This document shows positions 1-6,167 of a stretch of DNA of 8,709 bases, one piece after another. Each line of letters starts with the position of its first letter. The stretch's first letter is position 1. Origin of the DNA: Spirochaetaceae bacterium. GTDB lineage: Bacteria; Spirochaetota; Spirochaetia; SZUA-6; Fen-1364. The translations under genes and the position numbers were made by a program. A model generated the notes under the pieces. It saw only the letters and a program-made list of their open reading frames with translations. It made no database searches and was not told where the DNA came from. Where the stretch lies: the NCBI GenBank assembly GCA_003154555.1, contig PMDT01000218.1, forward strand, positions 1,407 to 10,115, given 5' to 3'.

Positions 1-1380
1 GCGTACGGCGGCGACTTCGGTGACGATCCTCACGACGGCAACTTCGTGCTCGATGGGCTCCTGTTCCCCGACAGGACCCCCTCGCCCGGGCTCACCGAGT
101 ACAAGAAGGCAATCGAGCCTGTCGTCGTGGCGGCAAAGGATCTTGGCCGTGGAGTTTTTTCCATCACCAACCGGTATGACTTCCTGACGCTCGATCACCT
201 GTGCCTTGCGTGGGACATCGAATCAGACGGGGCCGTCGTCGCGTCCGGGAAGGACGCTGTTCCCGCAATTCCCCCCGGCGGCACGGCGGAGCTCGCGCTT
301 TCCTATCAGCTTCCCACGGGCCTGCACGGCACGGAGCTCTGGCTGAATATCCGGTTTCTCCTCGCGGAACGAACGGTCTGGGCCTCCCCCGGGCATGAGG
401 TTGCATGGGCACAATTCCGGCTGCCCACGCCGGCACGGCCGCGTGAGACCGTGAAGGCCCGGCCCGGCTCCGCCGACTCGCTTCGCTTCGTGCAGGCCGG
501 ATCGGCACTCCAGCTTCTCGGCGCAGAGCTCCACGCCGAGCTGGACATCGCCACGGGCAGGCTCACGCAGTGGGACCATCGCGGCAGGAGGATCGCGCAT
601 CGGGGGCCTCGTCTTGTCTTCTGGCGGGCCACGACGGACAATGACCGCGCAGGCTGGGGCCCGTCGCGTGACGCCCTTCAGTGGACGGAGGCAGGTCTCC
701 ACCATCTCCAGCATCGCATTGACGATGTGCAGTGGGGAATAAAGGACGGCATCGCGCACGTGACGGTCAAGGCGCGCATCGCCCCGCCGGTATTCGCCTT
801 CGGCATCGACGTGGAGTATCTCTATTCCATCTCGGGCTCAGGAGAGATCCGGCTCGAGGTGTCGGGAAAGCCGAGAGGAAAGTTTCCGACGACTCTTCCC
901 CGCATCGGGCTGCAAATGCATCTCCCCCGGACGCTTGAACGCGTGGAGTGGTTCGGCCTCGGGCCGCACGAATCCTACCCCGACAGCAGGATGTCCGCGC
1001 GCGTCGGCCGCTACGTCCGCCTGCTGCCGGAGCTTGAAACGCCGTACGTGTTCCCCCAGGAAAACGGGAACCGCGGCGAGGTGCGATGGGTTGCGCTCAC
1101 GGATAATTCCGGCGCGGGCATCCGCGTGGAGGGGGAGCCTTTCTTCAGCTTCAGCGCCCATCGCAACACGCCGGAGGAGTACGAGGCTGCGCGGCATACG
1201 ACAGACCTCGTGCCGCGGGATGAGATCGTTCTCATCCTCGACCATCGCCAGAACGGCCTGGGAAGCGCAAGCTGCGGCCCCGGGGTGCTTCCCCCCTATA
1301 TCCTGAAACCGGAAGCGTTCTCTTTCCGGATGGATTTCCACCCGGTTGACGCCGGGACACCGCAGGGTCAGAGGTCCTGA
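1..1380 (+). CDS. lacZ: Beta-galactosidase (GH2, LacZ type), 3' part, 5' end outside window
   Basis: Hydrolyses terminal beta-galactosides such as lactose. The frame is open from base 1, so the 459 codons seen are the C-terminal part of a protein of usual length about 1000 residues. It opens with YGGDFGD, the conserved stretch just after the TIM-barrel active site, followed by DGLLFPDRTPSPGLTEYKK, which matches the family signature after the catalytic domain. WRATTDNDRAGWG (about residues 211-223 of this fragment) is the W-R-x-x-x-D-N-D signature of the small-chain domain. HRQNGLG and PPYIL near the end fit the LacZ C-terminal beta-sandwich. The two catalytic glutamates lie upstream and cannot be checked. 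The residue aligning by memory with sodium ligand Asn604 of E. coli LacZ is Asp here. The GTG at 46 is an internal valine, not a start. No sugar regulator or permease is visible downstream. Confidence 0.95.
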   Translation, partial: AYGGDFGDDPHDGNFVLDGLLFPDRTPSPGLTEYKKAIEPVVVAAKDLGRGVFSITNRYDFLTLDHLCLAWDIESDGAVVASGKDAVPAIPPGGTAELALSYQLPTGLHGTELWLNIRFLLAERTVWASPGHEVAWAQFRLPTPARPRETVKARPGSADSLRFVQAGSALQLLGAELHAELDIATGRLTQWDHRGRRIAHRGPRLVFWRATTDNDRAGWGPSRDALQWTEAGLHHLQHRIDDVQWGIKDGIAHVTVKARIAPPVFAFGIDVEYLYSISGSGEIRLEVSGKPRGKFPTTLPRIGLQMHLPRTLERVEWFGLGPHESYPDSRMSARVGRYVRLLPELETPYVFPQENGNRGEVRWVALTDNSGAGIRVEGEPFFSFSAHRNTPEEYEAARHTTDLVPRDEIVLILDHRQNGLGSASCGPGVLPPYILKPEAFSFRMDFHPVDAGTPQGQRS

Positions 1381-1392
1381 GGAACGGACCGC

Positions 1393-1420
1393 GGATCGGC
1401 CGCTCGCCGGTGTCCGATCC
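1393..1420. terminator. Inverted repeat between lacZ and fabV
   Basis: Perfect 7-bp arms GGATCGG (1393-1399) and CCGATCC (1414-1420) enclose a 14-nt loop, starting 13 nt after the lacZ stop. There is no run of T after it, only CTTTGAG. It could be a weak terminator, an mRNA 3' end structure or a protein site. Only the inverted repeat itself is certain. Confidence 0.3.
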
Positions 1421-1438
1421 CTTTGAGTATCTTCGCGT

Positions 1439-2614
1439 ATGCAGATCGAACGCAGGATCCGGGGTGCTGTCTGTCTCACGGTGCATCCTCATGGGTGCGA
1501 GGAGCTCGTGCAGGAGCAGATCCGGTTCGTTCTCTCGCGGCCGCGGATGGAGAAGGGACCGAGGAAGGTCCTGATTATCGGCGCCTCCACGGGTTACGGG
1601 CTTGCGACGCGGATCGCGGCGGCATTCGGAGCCCGCGCGGAAACGGTGGGTGTGTTTTTCGAGCGTCCTGCCGACGAAGATCGCACTGCATCGGCCGGGT
1701 GGTACAACAGCGCCTTCTTTGAGGAAGAGGCGGAGAAGGCAGGTCTCCGCGCCTGGAGCCTCAACGGGGACGCATTCTCAGATCCAGTCAAAGCGGACAC
1801 CCTTGCTCTCCTCAGGAAAACCACGGGGCCCGTCGATCTTGTCATTTACAGTCTTGCTGCTCCGCGCCGCGGCATGCACACGTCCGTGCTGCGTCCGATC
1901 GGCCATGAGTATACGAATAAGACCGTCAACTTCCAGACGGGCCAGGTCTATGAGACGACCGTGCCTCCTGCATCGGAGGATGAGATTGCCGGGACCGTGG
2001 CCGTCATGGGTGGGGAGGACTGGCAGCTATGGATCGAGGCCCTGCTGAGAGCGGAGCTGCTCGCCCCGGGGGCAATGACGGTCGCTTATTCCTACATCGG
2101 ATCGTCGGTCACGGCGGCCATCTATCGTGAAGGCACGATCGGCAAAGCAAAAGAACATCTCGAGGCGACCGCGCGCTCGCTGGATGCAAAGCTGTTGTCA
2201 CTCGGTGGGCGCGCGTACGTCGCCGTGAACAAGGCGGTGGTGACGCTCGCAAGCGCCGCCATTCCTTTCGTGCCGCTCTACATCGGCATCCTCTACCAGG
2301 TGATGAAGGACAAGGGGACGCACGAGGGGTGCATCGAGCAGATGGACCGCTTGTTGCGCGAGCGTCTCTACCGGGACGGGGGCAGCCCCGTGGATGATGC
2401 CGGCCGTATCCGGCTGGATGAGAAGGAGCTGGACCCCGCGATTCAGAAAGAGGTCGAGGCACGCTGGAAGCGCGTCACCACGGAGAACCTGCCGCAGCTC
2501 GTCGACCTGGACGGGTATCGCAAGGAGCTTTCACGCATCTGCGGCTTCGACTTCCCCCAGGTGAATTACGCCGCGGACATCGATCCGAATATCGCAATTC
2601 CATCGCTTCGGTAG
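1439..2614 (+). CDS. fabV: Trans-2-enoyl-CoA / enoyl-ACP reductase, FabV (TER) family
   Basis: NADH-dependent reduction of a trans-2-enoyl thioester: either the last step of fatty-acid elongation (enoyl-ACP) or crotonyl-CoA to butyryl-CoA, as in the Treponema denticola enzyme. At 391 residues it has the usual family length of about 400. The N-terminus, RIRGAVCLTVHPHGCE, is typical of the family and fixes the ATG at 1439 although no good ribosome-binding site precedes it. GASTGYG (residues 48-54) is the nucleotide-binding loop and SLAAPRR (138-144) is a conserved family stretch. The catalytic Tyr-X8-Lys pair that distinguishes FabV from other SDR reductases is Y229 and K238. CGFDFPQVNY (368-377) is the usual C-terminal signature. 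It lies 58 nt after lacZ and has no fatty-acid or butyrate genes beside it, so sequence alone does not decide between the ACP and CoA roles. Confidence 0.95.
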   Translation: MQIERRIRGAVCLTVHPHGCEELVQEQIRFVLSRPRMEKGPRKVLIIGASTGYGLATRIAAAFGARAETVGVFFERPADEDRTASAGWYNSAFFEEEAEKAGLRAWSLNGDAFSDPVKADTLALLRKTTGPVDLVIYSLAAPRRGMHTSVLRPIGHEYTNKTVNFQTGQVYETTVPPASEDEIAGTVAVMGGEDWQLWIEALLRAELLAPGAMTVAYSYIGSSVTAAIYREGTIGKAKEHLEATARSLDAKLLSLGGRAYVAVNKAVVTLASAAIPFVPLYIGILYQVMKDKGTHEGCIEQMDRLLRERLYRDGGSPVDDAGRIRLDEKELDPAIQKEVEARWKRVTTENLPQLVDLDGYRKELSRICGFDFPQVNYAADIDPNIAIPSLR

Positions 2615-2649
2615 CCGCCCGGGCCGATACGCCCTGCCACGTGAAGGAG

Positions 2650-2674
2650 GCCTACCGCACAGACCTGTAATCCG
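2650..2674 (+). repeat. Leader repeat, copy 1 (upstream of PilZ gene)
   Basis: GCCTACCGCACAGAC (2650-2664) occurs exactly again at 3632-3646. After four mostly different bases the match resumes with AATCCG. This copy starts 76 bp before the PilZ start codon. A second shared block, AAGGAGCGAA (2711-2720), contains the ribosome-binding site. The repeat may be a regulator site, a leader RNA element or the trace of a duplication. I do not recognise it as a known riboswitch. Confidence 0.75.
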
Positions 2675-2725
2675 CCGTGAGTTAAGCTTGATAGAGATCC
2701 ACTCCATGTAAAGGAGCGAAAAAGT

Positions 2726-3520
2726 ATGCCGGTTTTTTCGTCGCAGCGGCTTGCCCAACTATACAAAGAGCACGCCGCGACCGAGGTTACTTTCAACGCA
2801 CAGGTCATTCTTGCAAGTGGCCTGGTGACAAGCGAGGTTCACCTCAACGTCGGCGATCTCCATCGCGCCTCCGTTCTGTATGCGTGCTCCATGCAGGGCG
2901 CACGGATCATCGCGGAGGTCGGAGATGACTTCCCACCGATACTCGCTCGCAATGGCAGCACGGCGACTTTGCATCTCAGCTTTCGAACCCGGGACGAGTC
3001 GTCCAATCTCAGCTTCTTTCTCCCAAGTCGGGTGGAGAGCCTGGCGGAATACAACTCAAAGAGCCGCCTCGTTCGATTCATGACACTATCCTTCGAACAC
3101 AGGCCACCGGATGCTCTGATCGGCATCATAGGCACTCTCCTGGAAAACAACGCAAACGCGATACGTCGCAAGGATGAAAGGATCGTGCTCACCCCGGAGA
3201 GCATGAAAAGGATCGGCATGGAATCCAAGGAAAGCTGCGTGGTGTTCTCGGGTGCCGCGCGGCGCTGCATCGTGCGTGATCTTTCTTTCAGCGGGGCAAA
3301 AATCCTGGTCACGGCGCCGGAAAACCCGCAAAGTGACACACGGGTCGCTCTCAAGCTGGCCAGGTGCGAGGTCAAGGATGACAACGTATTGGACGGCAGG
3401 ATCGTTCGGGTGGAAGAAGTAGAGGGCAGAAGCGACGTCGTCGCCCTGAGCATCCGCTATTCCTCTGAGCCATCCATGAAATACAGGCAGCAGATCAACG
3501 CTATTCTCCCCGTCATGTAA
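2726..3520 (+). CDS. PilZ-domain cyclic-di-GMP receptor with spirochaete-type N-terminal domain
   Basis: Probable c-di-GMP effector of 264 residues, cytosolic, with no signal peptide or membrane segment. The C-terminal PilZ domain (about 145-262) carries both ligand motifs: RxxxR at R148-R152 (RKDER) and DxSxxG at D185-G190 (DLSFSG), with the residues expected for c-di-GMP binding intact. Residues 1-140 form a separate beta-rich domain resembling the N-terminal extension of treponemal PilZ proteins (PilZN3-like, recalled rather than searched). Such two-domain proteins act on motility, attachment or virulence in spirochaetes, but the target of this one cannot be read from the sequence. The start is supported by AAAGGAG 8 nt before the ATG. 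The gene follows fabV by 111 nt and is probably transcribed separately. It shares leader sequence with the next gene. Confidence 0.87.
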   Translation: MPVFSSQRLAQLYKEHAATEVTFNAQVILASGLVTSEVHLNVGDLHRASVLYACSMQGARIIAEVGDDFPPILARNGSTATLHLSFRTRDESSNLSFFLPSRVESLAEYNSKSRLVRFMTLSFEHRPPDALIGIIGTLLENNANAIRRKDERIVLTPESMKRIGMESKESCVVFSGAARRCIVRDLSFSGAKILVTAPENPQSDTRVALKLARCEVKDDNVLDGRIVRVEEVEGRSDVVALSIRYSSEPSMKYRQQINAILPVM

Positions 3521-3530
3521 GGTCGCTCTT

Positions 3531-3590
3531 CGCCGAAGCGTCGGCGTTGGCATCGTTCGATCCGGTGGTGCGTGGAACAGCACCGGATCG
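3531..3590. terminator. Two tandem hairpins after the PilZ gene
   Basis: The first hairpin has arms CGCCGA (3531-3536) and TCGGCG (3541-3546) around the tetraloop AGCG. The second is stronger: CGATCCGGTG (3558-3567) and CACCGGATCG (3581-3590), a perfect 10-bp stem with a 13-nt loop. Neither is followed by a T run. They may terminate or protect the PilZ transcript. The second could instead be an operator for the next gene. Confidence 0.45.
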
Positions 3591-3631
3591 TCGGAATGAG
3601 TGTGTGATTGAGCTCCTTCTGCCCAAATGGC

Positions 3632-3656
3632 GCCTACCGCACAGACTTCGAATCCG
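3632..3656 (+). repeat. Leader repeat, copy 2 (upstream of short PilZ-neighbour gene)
   Basis: Exact second copy of GCCTACCGCACAGAC (3632-3646), followed by TTCGAATCCG, of which the last six bases also match copy 1. It starts 55 bp before the ATG at 3687. The shared block AAGGAGCGAA recurs at 3675-3684 as the ribosome-binding site. If the ATG at 3627 were the start, this repeat would lie inside the coding region, which argues against that start. Confidence 0.75.
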
Positions 3657-3686
3657 GTGCCGGCTATCTTGAAGAAGGAGCGAAGA

Positions 3687-4037
3687 ATGTCAGAAAGCAG
3701 CACCGCCGTGCATGCCCCCGAAAGATGTCCCGATCAGCGTGCAGCTGAGGAAGCCTGCACGGGCGTGCATGGGCTCATAGTCATCACGCCACCTCGTGCC
3801 AGCTCGCCGGAGCACAACGCGCGTTTGCTTTTCGAAGAATGTGCGAGTCTTTCCGGCACATTCAACGGCCGTCTCGACGGTACATTCCGTTCTATCGGAC
3901 ATACTTCCTTGCGATTTCGAATCGTGGACCTTATCGGTGGACATGAGTCGATCAGTGTAAGGGTTGAACGCCTCGAAAGAAGATATCCCGATACAACCTT
4001 TTGTCTGCTGGAGTTGAAGGACCCGCGCTCCCGCTGA
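3687..4037 (+). CDS. Short protein with weak similarity to the adjacent PilZ protein's N-terminal domain
   Basis: A 116-residue cytosolic protein of unknown function with no PilZ ligand motif. Residues 47-61 (LLFEECASLSGTFNG) align without gaps to residues 11-25 of the preceding PilZ protein (QLYKEHAATEVTFNA), identical at L, E, A, T, F and N. A second short match is RVERL (94-98 here) against RVESL. With the shared leader repeat and identical ribosome-binding block, this suggests a diverged or shortened paralogue that lost, or never had, the c-di-GMP-binding half. The start at 3687 is chosen because GAAGGAG lies 6 nt upstream. An in-frame ATG at 3627 would add 20 residues but has no ribosome-binding site. 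The protein homology is suggestive only, and a chance resemblance is not excluded. Confidence 0.7.
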   Translation: MSESSTAVHAPERCPDQRAAEEACTGVHGLIVITPPRASSPEHNARLLFEECASLSGTFNGRLDGTFRSIGHTSLRFRIVDLIGGHESISVRVERLERRYPDTTFCLLELKDPRSR

Positions 4038-4063
4038 GTCTGGCGACGACGTGGGGCAGCGGA

Positions 4064-4092
4064 TTGCCCGGTGCTCTCTTCATTGCTACACT
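4064..4092 (+). promoter_or_regulatory. Candidate sigma-70 promoter for the DNA methyltransferase gene
   Basis: TTGCCC (4064-4069), a 17-nt spacer, then TACACT (4087-4092); each hexamer matches the consensus at 4 of 6 positions. Initiation would fall near 4099, giving a leader of about 64 nt to the ATG at 4163. Because initiation lies downstream of the alternative start at 4001, this promoter would favour the shorter protein. Confidence 0.35.
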
Positions 4093-4162
4093 ACGATCCT
4101 CAATGAGACGACTACCACGTGTGCTGAACTTTCCGGGCGCCTCCACGACAGGTGAGTGGTGG

Positions 4163-5047
4163 ATGGATCAAATCATATGCGGCGATTCACGCGAAATACT
4201 GCGTGCGATGCCAGATGAAAGCGTTCATTTGGCGATCACCTCACCGCCCTATAATGTCGGCCTCCAGTACGATTCGCACAACGACGAGATGCCATATGAC
4301 GAATACCTGAAGTGGCTGATGGGTTTCTGGGCAGAGCTCTATCGCATCCTCGTGCCCGGAGGTCGGTTCGCCCTGAACGTTGCCCCTACGAGTATCAAAG
4401 ACTTCCGCCCCATTCACTACGATATGGCACATGACTTGATGCAACTCGGTTTCATCATGCGCACAGAGATCCTCTGGTACAAGCAGACAATGCGTCGCCG
4501 AACAGCCTGGGGATCCTGGAAAAGCCCTCGCAATCCGCACATGGTACCAAGTTGGGAATATGTCCTGGTGTTCTGCAAAGGTTCGTGGGCACTCGAAGGC
4601 GACAAAGCTGATGCAGACATAACCGGGGAGGAGTTTATCAAGTACTCCGACGCTTTCTGGCCGATTCAACCTGAGACGCGTGGTCGCCAACCTTTCTTGA
4701 ACAGCCTTTACCCGCCACGTAACGGACGGAAGGCTCCTGCGAAAAAAACCGAGGGGCATCCGGCTCCTTTTCCCGTGGAACTGATCAAAAGGTTGATTAA
4801 ATTCTATTGCTACAAAGGGAATGTCGTGCTTGATCCGTTCGGTGGAACGGGAACCGTTGCTGCCGTTGCCAAACGGTATGATCGACATTTCGTTCATATG
4901 GACCTTTCAAAAAAGTACTGCACCATCGCGGCGCAACGTGTTGCGGCTGAGAGCGGACCGCCCGTTCTTGATAGCGTGACTGCTCTTGCCACCGTCGCGC
5001 AAAGCAAGCCCAAGCAAGACCCATTGAAAAGAAGCGCACTGAAATGA
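4163..5047 (+). CDS. Solitary DNA methyltransferase, beta class (N4-cytosine or N6-adenine)
   Basis: S-adenosylmethionine-dependent DNA methyltransferase of 294 residues. Catalytic motif IV, TSPPY (26-30), comes first and AdoMet-binding motif I, DPFGGTGT (224-231), is near the C-terminus, which is the beta-class order. HPAPFP (199-204) fits motif X just before motif I. The TSPPY form leans towards N4-cytosine but does not exclude N6-adenine. MDQIICGDSREIL is the usual family N-terminus, and GGTGAG 6 nt upstream supports this ATG. Extending to 4001 would add 54 residues without family character and overlap the previous gene. No endonuclease, specificity subunit or other restriction gene is visible on either side, so the enzyme is probably solitary (epigenetic role, mobile origin, or a lost partner). 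Base composition is lower in GC than lacZ or btuF, consistent with horizontal acquisition. Confidence 0.9.
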   Translation: MDQIICGDSREILRAMPDESVHLAITSPPYNVGLQYDSHNDEMPYDEYLKWLMGFWAELYRILVPGGRFALNVAPTSIKDFRPIHYDMAHDLMQLGFIMRTEILWYKQTMRRRTAWGSWKSPRNPHMVPSWEYVLVFCKGSWALEGDKADADITGEEFIKYSDAFWPIQPETRGRQPFLNSLYPPRNGRKAPAKKTEGHPAPFPVELIKRLIKFYCYKGNVVLDPFGGTGTVAAVAKRYDRHFVHMDLSKKYCTIAAQRVAAESGPPVLDSVTALATVAQSKPKQDPLKRSALK

Positions 5048-5074
5048 AGACTTCCGGCCTTCTCGCCAAAGTTT

Positions 5075-5104
5075 GATAGTTCGTCGTCGTCGACGATCGT
5101 TATC
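5075..5104. terminator. Imperfect inverted repeat between convergent genes
   Basis: Starts with GATA and ends with TATC, with CGTCG and CGACG as inner arms (TCGTCGACGA is itself a palindrome). It lies between the methyltransferase stop (5047) and the stop of the minus-strand small gene (5105), the expected place for a shared terminator. The stem has mismatches and no clear T run, so support is weak. Confidence 0.3.
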
Positions 5105-5266
5105 TCATGCCGTGCCATTCTCCGGCGTCTTGGGCGGGCGTTGTCTCCCGGCCTGCTGCTGCTCCAGCGCCTCGGTGCGCTTGCGTGCCAGCTCCCGGTT
5201 CTGCTCGCGCCAGACCTCCTTCGCTTTTGCTTTCTCATTGGTAAGCCATATCTCTCGCATATTCAT
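5105..5266 (-). CDS. Probable small charged helical protein, function unknown
   Basis: A 53-residue minus-strand ORF starting MNMREIWLTNEKAKAKEVWR and ending PPKTPENGTA. It has a well-placed ribosome-binding site: GGAG (complement of 5274-5277) 7 nt before the ATG. Third codon positions are mostly G or C, as in the surrounding real genes. The composition is rich in Glu, Lys, Arg and Gln, predicting one long amphipathic helix or coiled coil over residues 8-40, then a Pro-rich tail. No signal peptide, membrane segment or Cys. It converges on the methyltransferase gene and is divergent from tetR. I recognise no family. It could be a genuine small protein, for instance an accessory to the methyltransferase or a phage- or plasmid-type protein, or the remnant of a longer gene whose upstream part is frameshifted. 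Confidence 0.45.
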   Translation of the reverse strand: MNMREIWLTNEKAKAKEVWREQNRELARKRTEALEQQQAGRQRPPKTPENGTA

Positions 5267-5364
5267 TTCTCTGCTCCAGTCCACTCGGTCGCCCGGCCGG
5301 CTCTGTTCCCCGGTCGGTGCGGCACTTTCTTGTTCAGCTCGTCAGTCCCCGCTTCGCGGGTCAC
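5263..5364 (-). CDS. Possible 33-residue ORF overlapping the small gene by ATGA
   Basis: Minus-strand frame beginning with GTG (complement of 5362-5364) and ending in a TGA that overlaps the next start codon as ATGA. The product would read VTREAGTDELNKKVPHRPGN and continue to WTGAEK. It is rich in charged residues with mostly G or C at third positions. The GTG itself overlaps the stop of a 12-codon ORF (MPRCDAKAVIKL, complement 5361-5399, preceded by GGAG) as GTGA. The stacking suggests coupled translation or a gene broken by frameshifts. There is no homology, so confidence is low. Confidence 0.2.
   Translation of the reverse strand: MTREAGTDELNKKVPHRPGNRAGRATEWTGAEK
5348..5360. other. Small GC hairpin
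   Basis: CCCGC (5348-5352) and GCGGG (5356-5360) around the triloop TTC. It lies between the minus-strand small gene and the tetR promoter and has no T run on either side. Apart from the tetR promoter and the possible mini-ORFs, I see nothing else in 5267-5447. Confidence 0.3.
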
Positions 5365-5447
5365 AGCTTTATCACGGCTTTCGCATCACACCGAGGCATT
5401 GCTTGATCTCCAATATAGTCTTTTTGAGAGTAGCAGGGGGAAGGCAC

Positions 5448-5477
5448 TTGACAGATCGCGCAAAATCGCCCAAAGAT
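5448..5477 (+). promoter_or_regulatory. Candidate tetR promoter
   Basis: A consensus -35 box TTGACA (5448-5453), an 18-nt spacer and a weak -10 AAAGAT (5472-5477). Initiation near 5484 would leave only about 8 nt of leader before the ATG at 5492. That fits the absence of a ribosome-binding site and implies a nearly leaderless mRNA. The -10 overlaps operator-like site A. Confidence 0.4.
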
Positions 5478-5497
5478 ACCGATCGTTCAGTATGTCG
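5474..5497. promoter_or_regulatory. TetR operator-like site A (autoregulation)
   Basis: An imperfect inverted repeat with GATAC (5475-5479) on the left and GTATGTC (5490-5496) on the right, overlapping both the predicted -10 and the start codon of tetR. It matches site B (6144-6167) at 19 of 24 positions without gaps. Repression of the gene's own promoter is the natural reading. Confidence 0.6.
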
Positions 5498-6127
5498 TCA
5501 GATAGCGCGAACACTACAGGCCAGACCCAGCGATCTCTGCAGAGCGAGCAGACGCGTGATCGCATCGTACTGGCGGCAGCCCATCTTTTTGCCCGCAAAG
5601 GGTACTCGGCGACCTCTATCGCCGACATTTCCCATGAGATCGATCTCACGAAAGGCGCGCTGTATCACCATTTCGCCGGCAAGGAAGCCATATTCTTTGC
5701 GGTGGTGGATCGCATTCGGCGCACCTGGCGCCAGATGGTGGCGCGGGAGGTCGTGAGCTCGCGCGACGCCATCACGCGCCTGGAAATCCTGCTGGACAGG
5801 CAGGCGAAGTTCCTGGAGGCAGACGATACCTTCTGCCTCGTGCTCAATGGATTGATGTCTGAGATGGACGGCGTAAACGCGGATTTCCTGGGCGTCTTGC
5901 AAGATGTCTACGCGGAGCTCGCGCGTTTTATCGAGCAGATCATCGTCCATGGGCAGCAGGCCGGGCAGATCAGGCAGGACCTCGACCCCAACCTTGCTGC
6001 GCTGGCGATTGTCGGCATGCTGCGGGGGACGGGTTGCTCGCGTCCCATTTCGGAGCGCATGAAGGTTGACTATACGTCGATGATGGACACTTTGAAAAAG
6101 GTCGTCGTAAAGGGGCTTACAATTTGA
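5492..6127 (+). CDS. TetR/AcrR-family transcriptional repressor
   Basis: A 211-residue one-component regulator of normal family length. Residues 20-66 form the TetR DNA-binding domain: TRDRIVLAAAHLFARKGYSATSI, then helix-turn-helix ISHEIDLTKGALYHHFAGKEAIF, with the characteristic LYHHF at 57-61. The C-terminal ligand and dimer domain (about 75-211) is all helical and resembles the common TetR_C type. The ligand cannot be inferred. The ATG at 5492 is chosen because sequence before it is not TetR-like. The frame stays open upstream to 5141, but that stretch is low-information GC-rich sequence and lies opposite a plausible minus-strand gene. Two similar operator-like sites flank the gene, at its own start and 17 nt after its stop. 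That points to autoregulation and control of the downstream membrane-protein gene. Confidence 0.92.
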   Translation: MSSDSANTTGQTQRSLQSEQTRDRIVLAAAHLFARKGYSATSIADISHEIDLTKGALYHHFAGKEAIFFAVVDRIRRTWRQMVAREVVSSRDAITRLEILLDRQAKFLEADDTFCLVLNGLMSEMDGVNADFLGVLQDVYAELARFIEQIIVHGQQAGQIRQDLDPNLAALAIVGMLRGTGCSRPISERMKVDYTSMMDTLKKVVVKGLTI

Positions 6128-6143
6128 TCTTTCGAATATTTCT

Positions 6144-6167
6144 ACATACCAAACGATCAGTATGTTG
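6144..6167. promoter_or_regulatory. TetR operator-like site B (upstream of membrane-protein gene)
   Basis: Perfect 6-bp inverted arms ACATAC (6144-6149) and GTATGT (6160-6165) separated by 10 nt, a spacing and form common for TetR-family operators. A third half-site, GATACC (6167-6172), lies next to the right arm. The match to site A is 19 of 24. It lies between tetR and the membrane-protein gene, where a repressor would block the downstream transcript. Confidence 0.65.

Noticed and set aside
838..1479. Minus-strand open frame of 213 codons opposite the lacZ 3' end
   Set aside because: It overlaps well-supported beta-galactosidase sequence, and its composition is that of an antisense shadow.
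2620..2632. GGCCGATAC resembling a flagellar sigma-28 -10 element before the PilZ gene
   Set aside because: No TAAA-type -35 lies at the right distance upstream.
2640..2690. c-di-GMP riboswitch (GEMM) upstream of the PilZ gene
   Set aside because: The conserved GEMM core segments and tetraloop receptor are not present. The shared 15-mer is not part of that motif as I know it.
3640..3665. tRNA T-arm-like sequence (TTCGAATCC)
   Set aside because: The flanking bases do not form a T stem (ACAGA against CGGTG), and no acceptor, D or anticodon arms are found around it.
4001..4162. 54-codon N-terminal extension of the methyltransferase
   Set aside because: It overlaps the end of the preceding gene and a candidate promoter. 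The family N-terminus and a ribosome-binding site both point to the ATG at 4163.
5141..5491. 117-codon upstream extension of tetR
   Set aside because: The extension has no TetR character and no ribosome-binding site. It covers the TTGACA promoter and lies opposite a better small minus-strand ORF.
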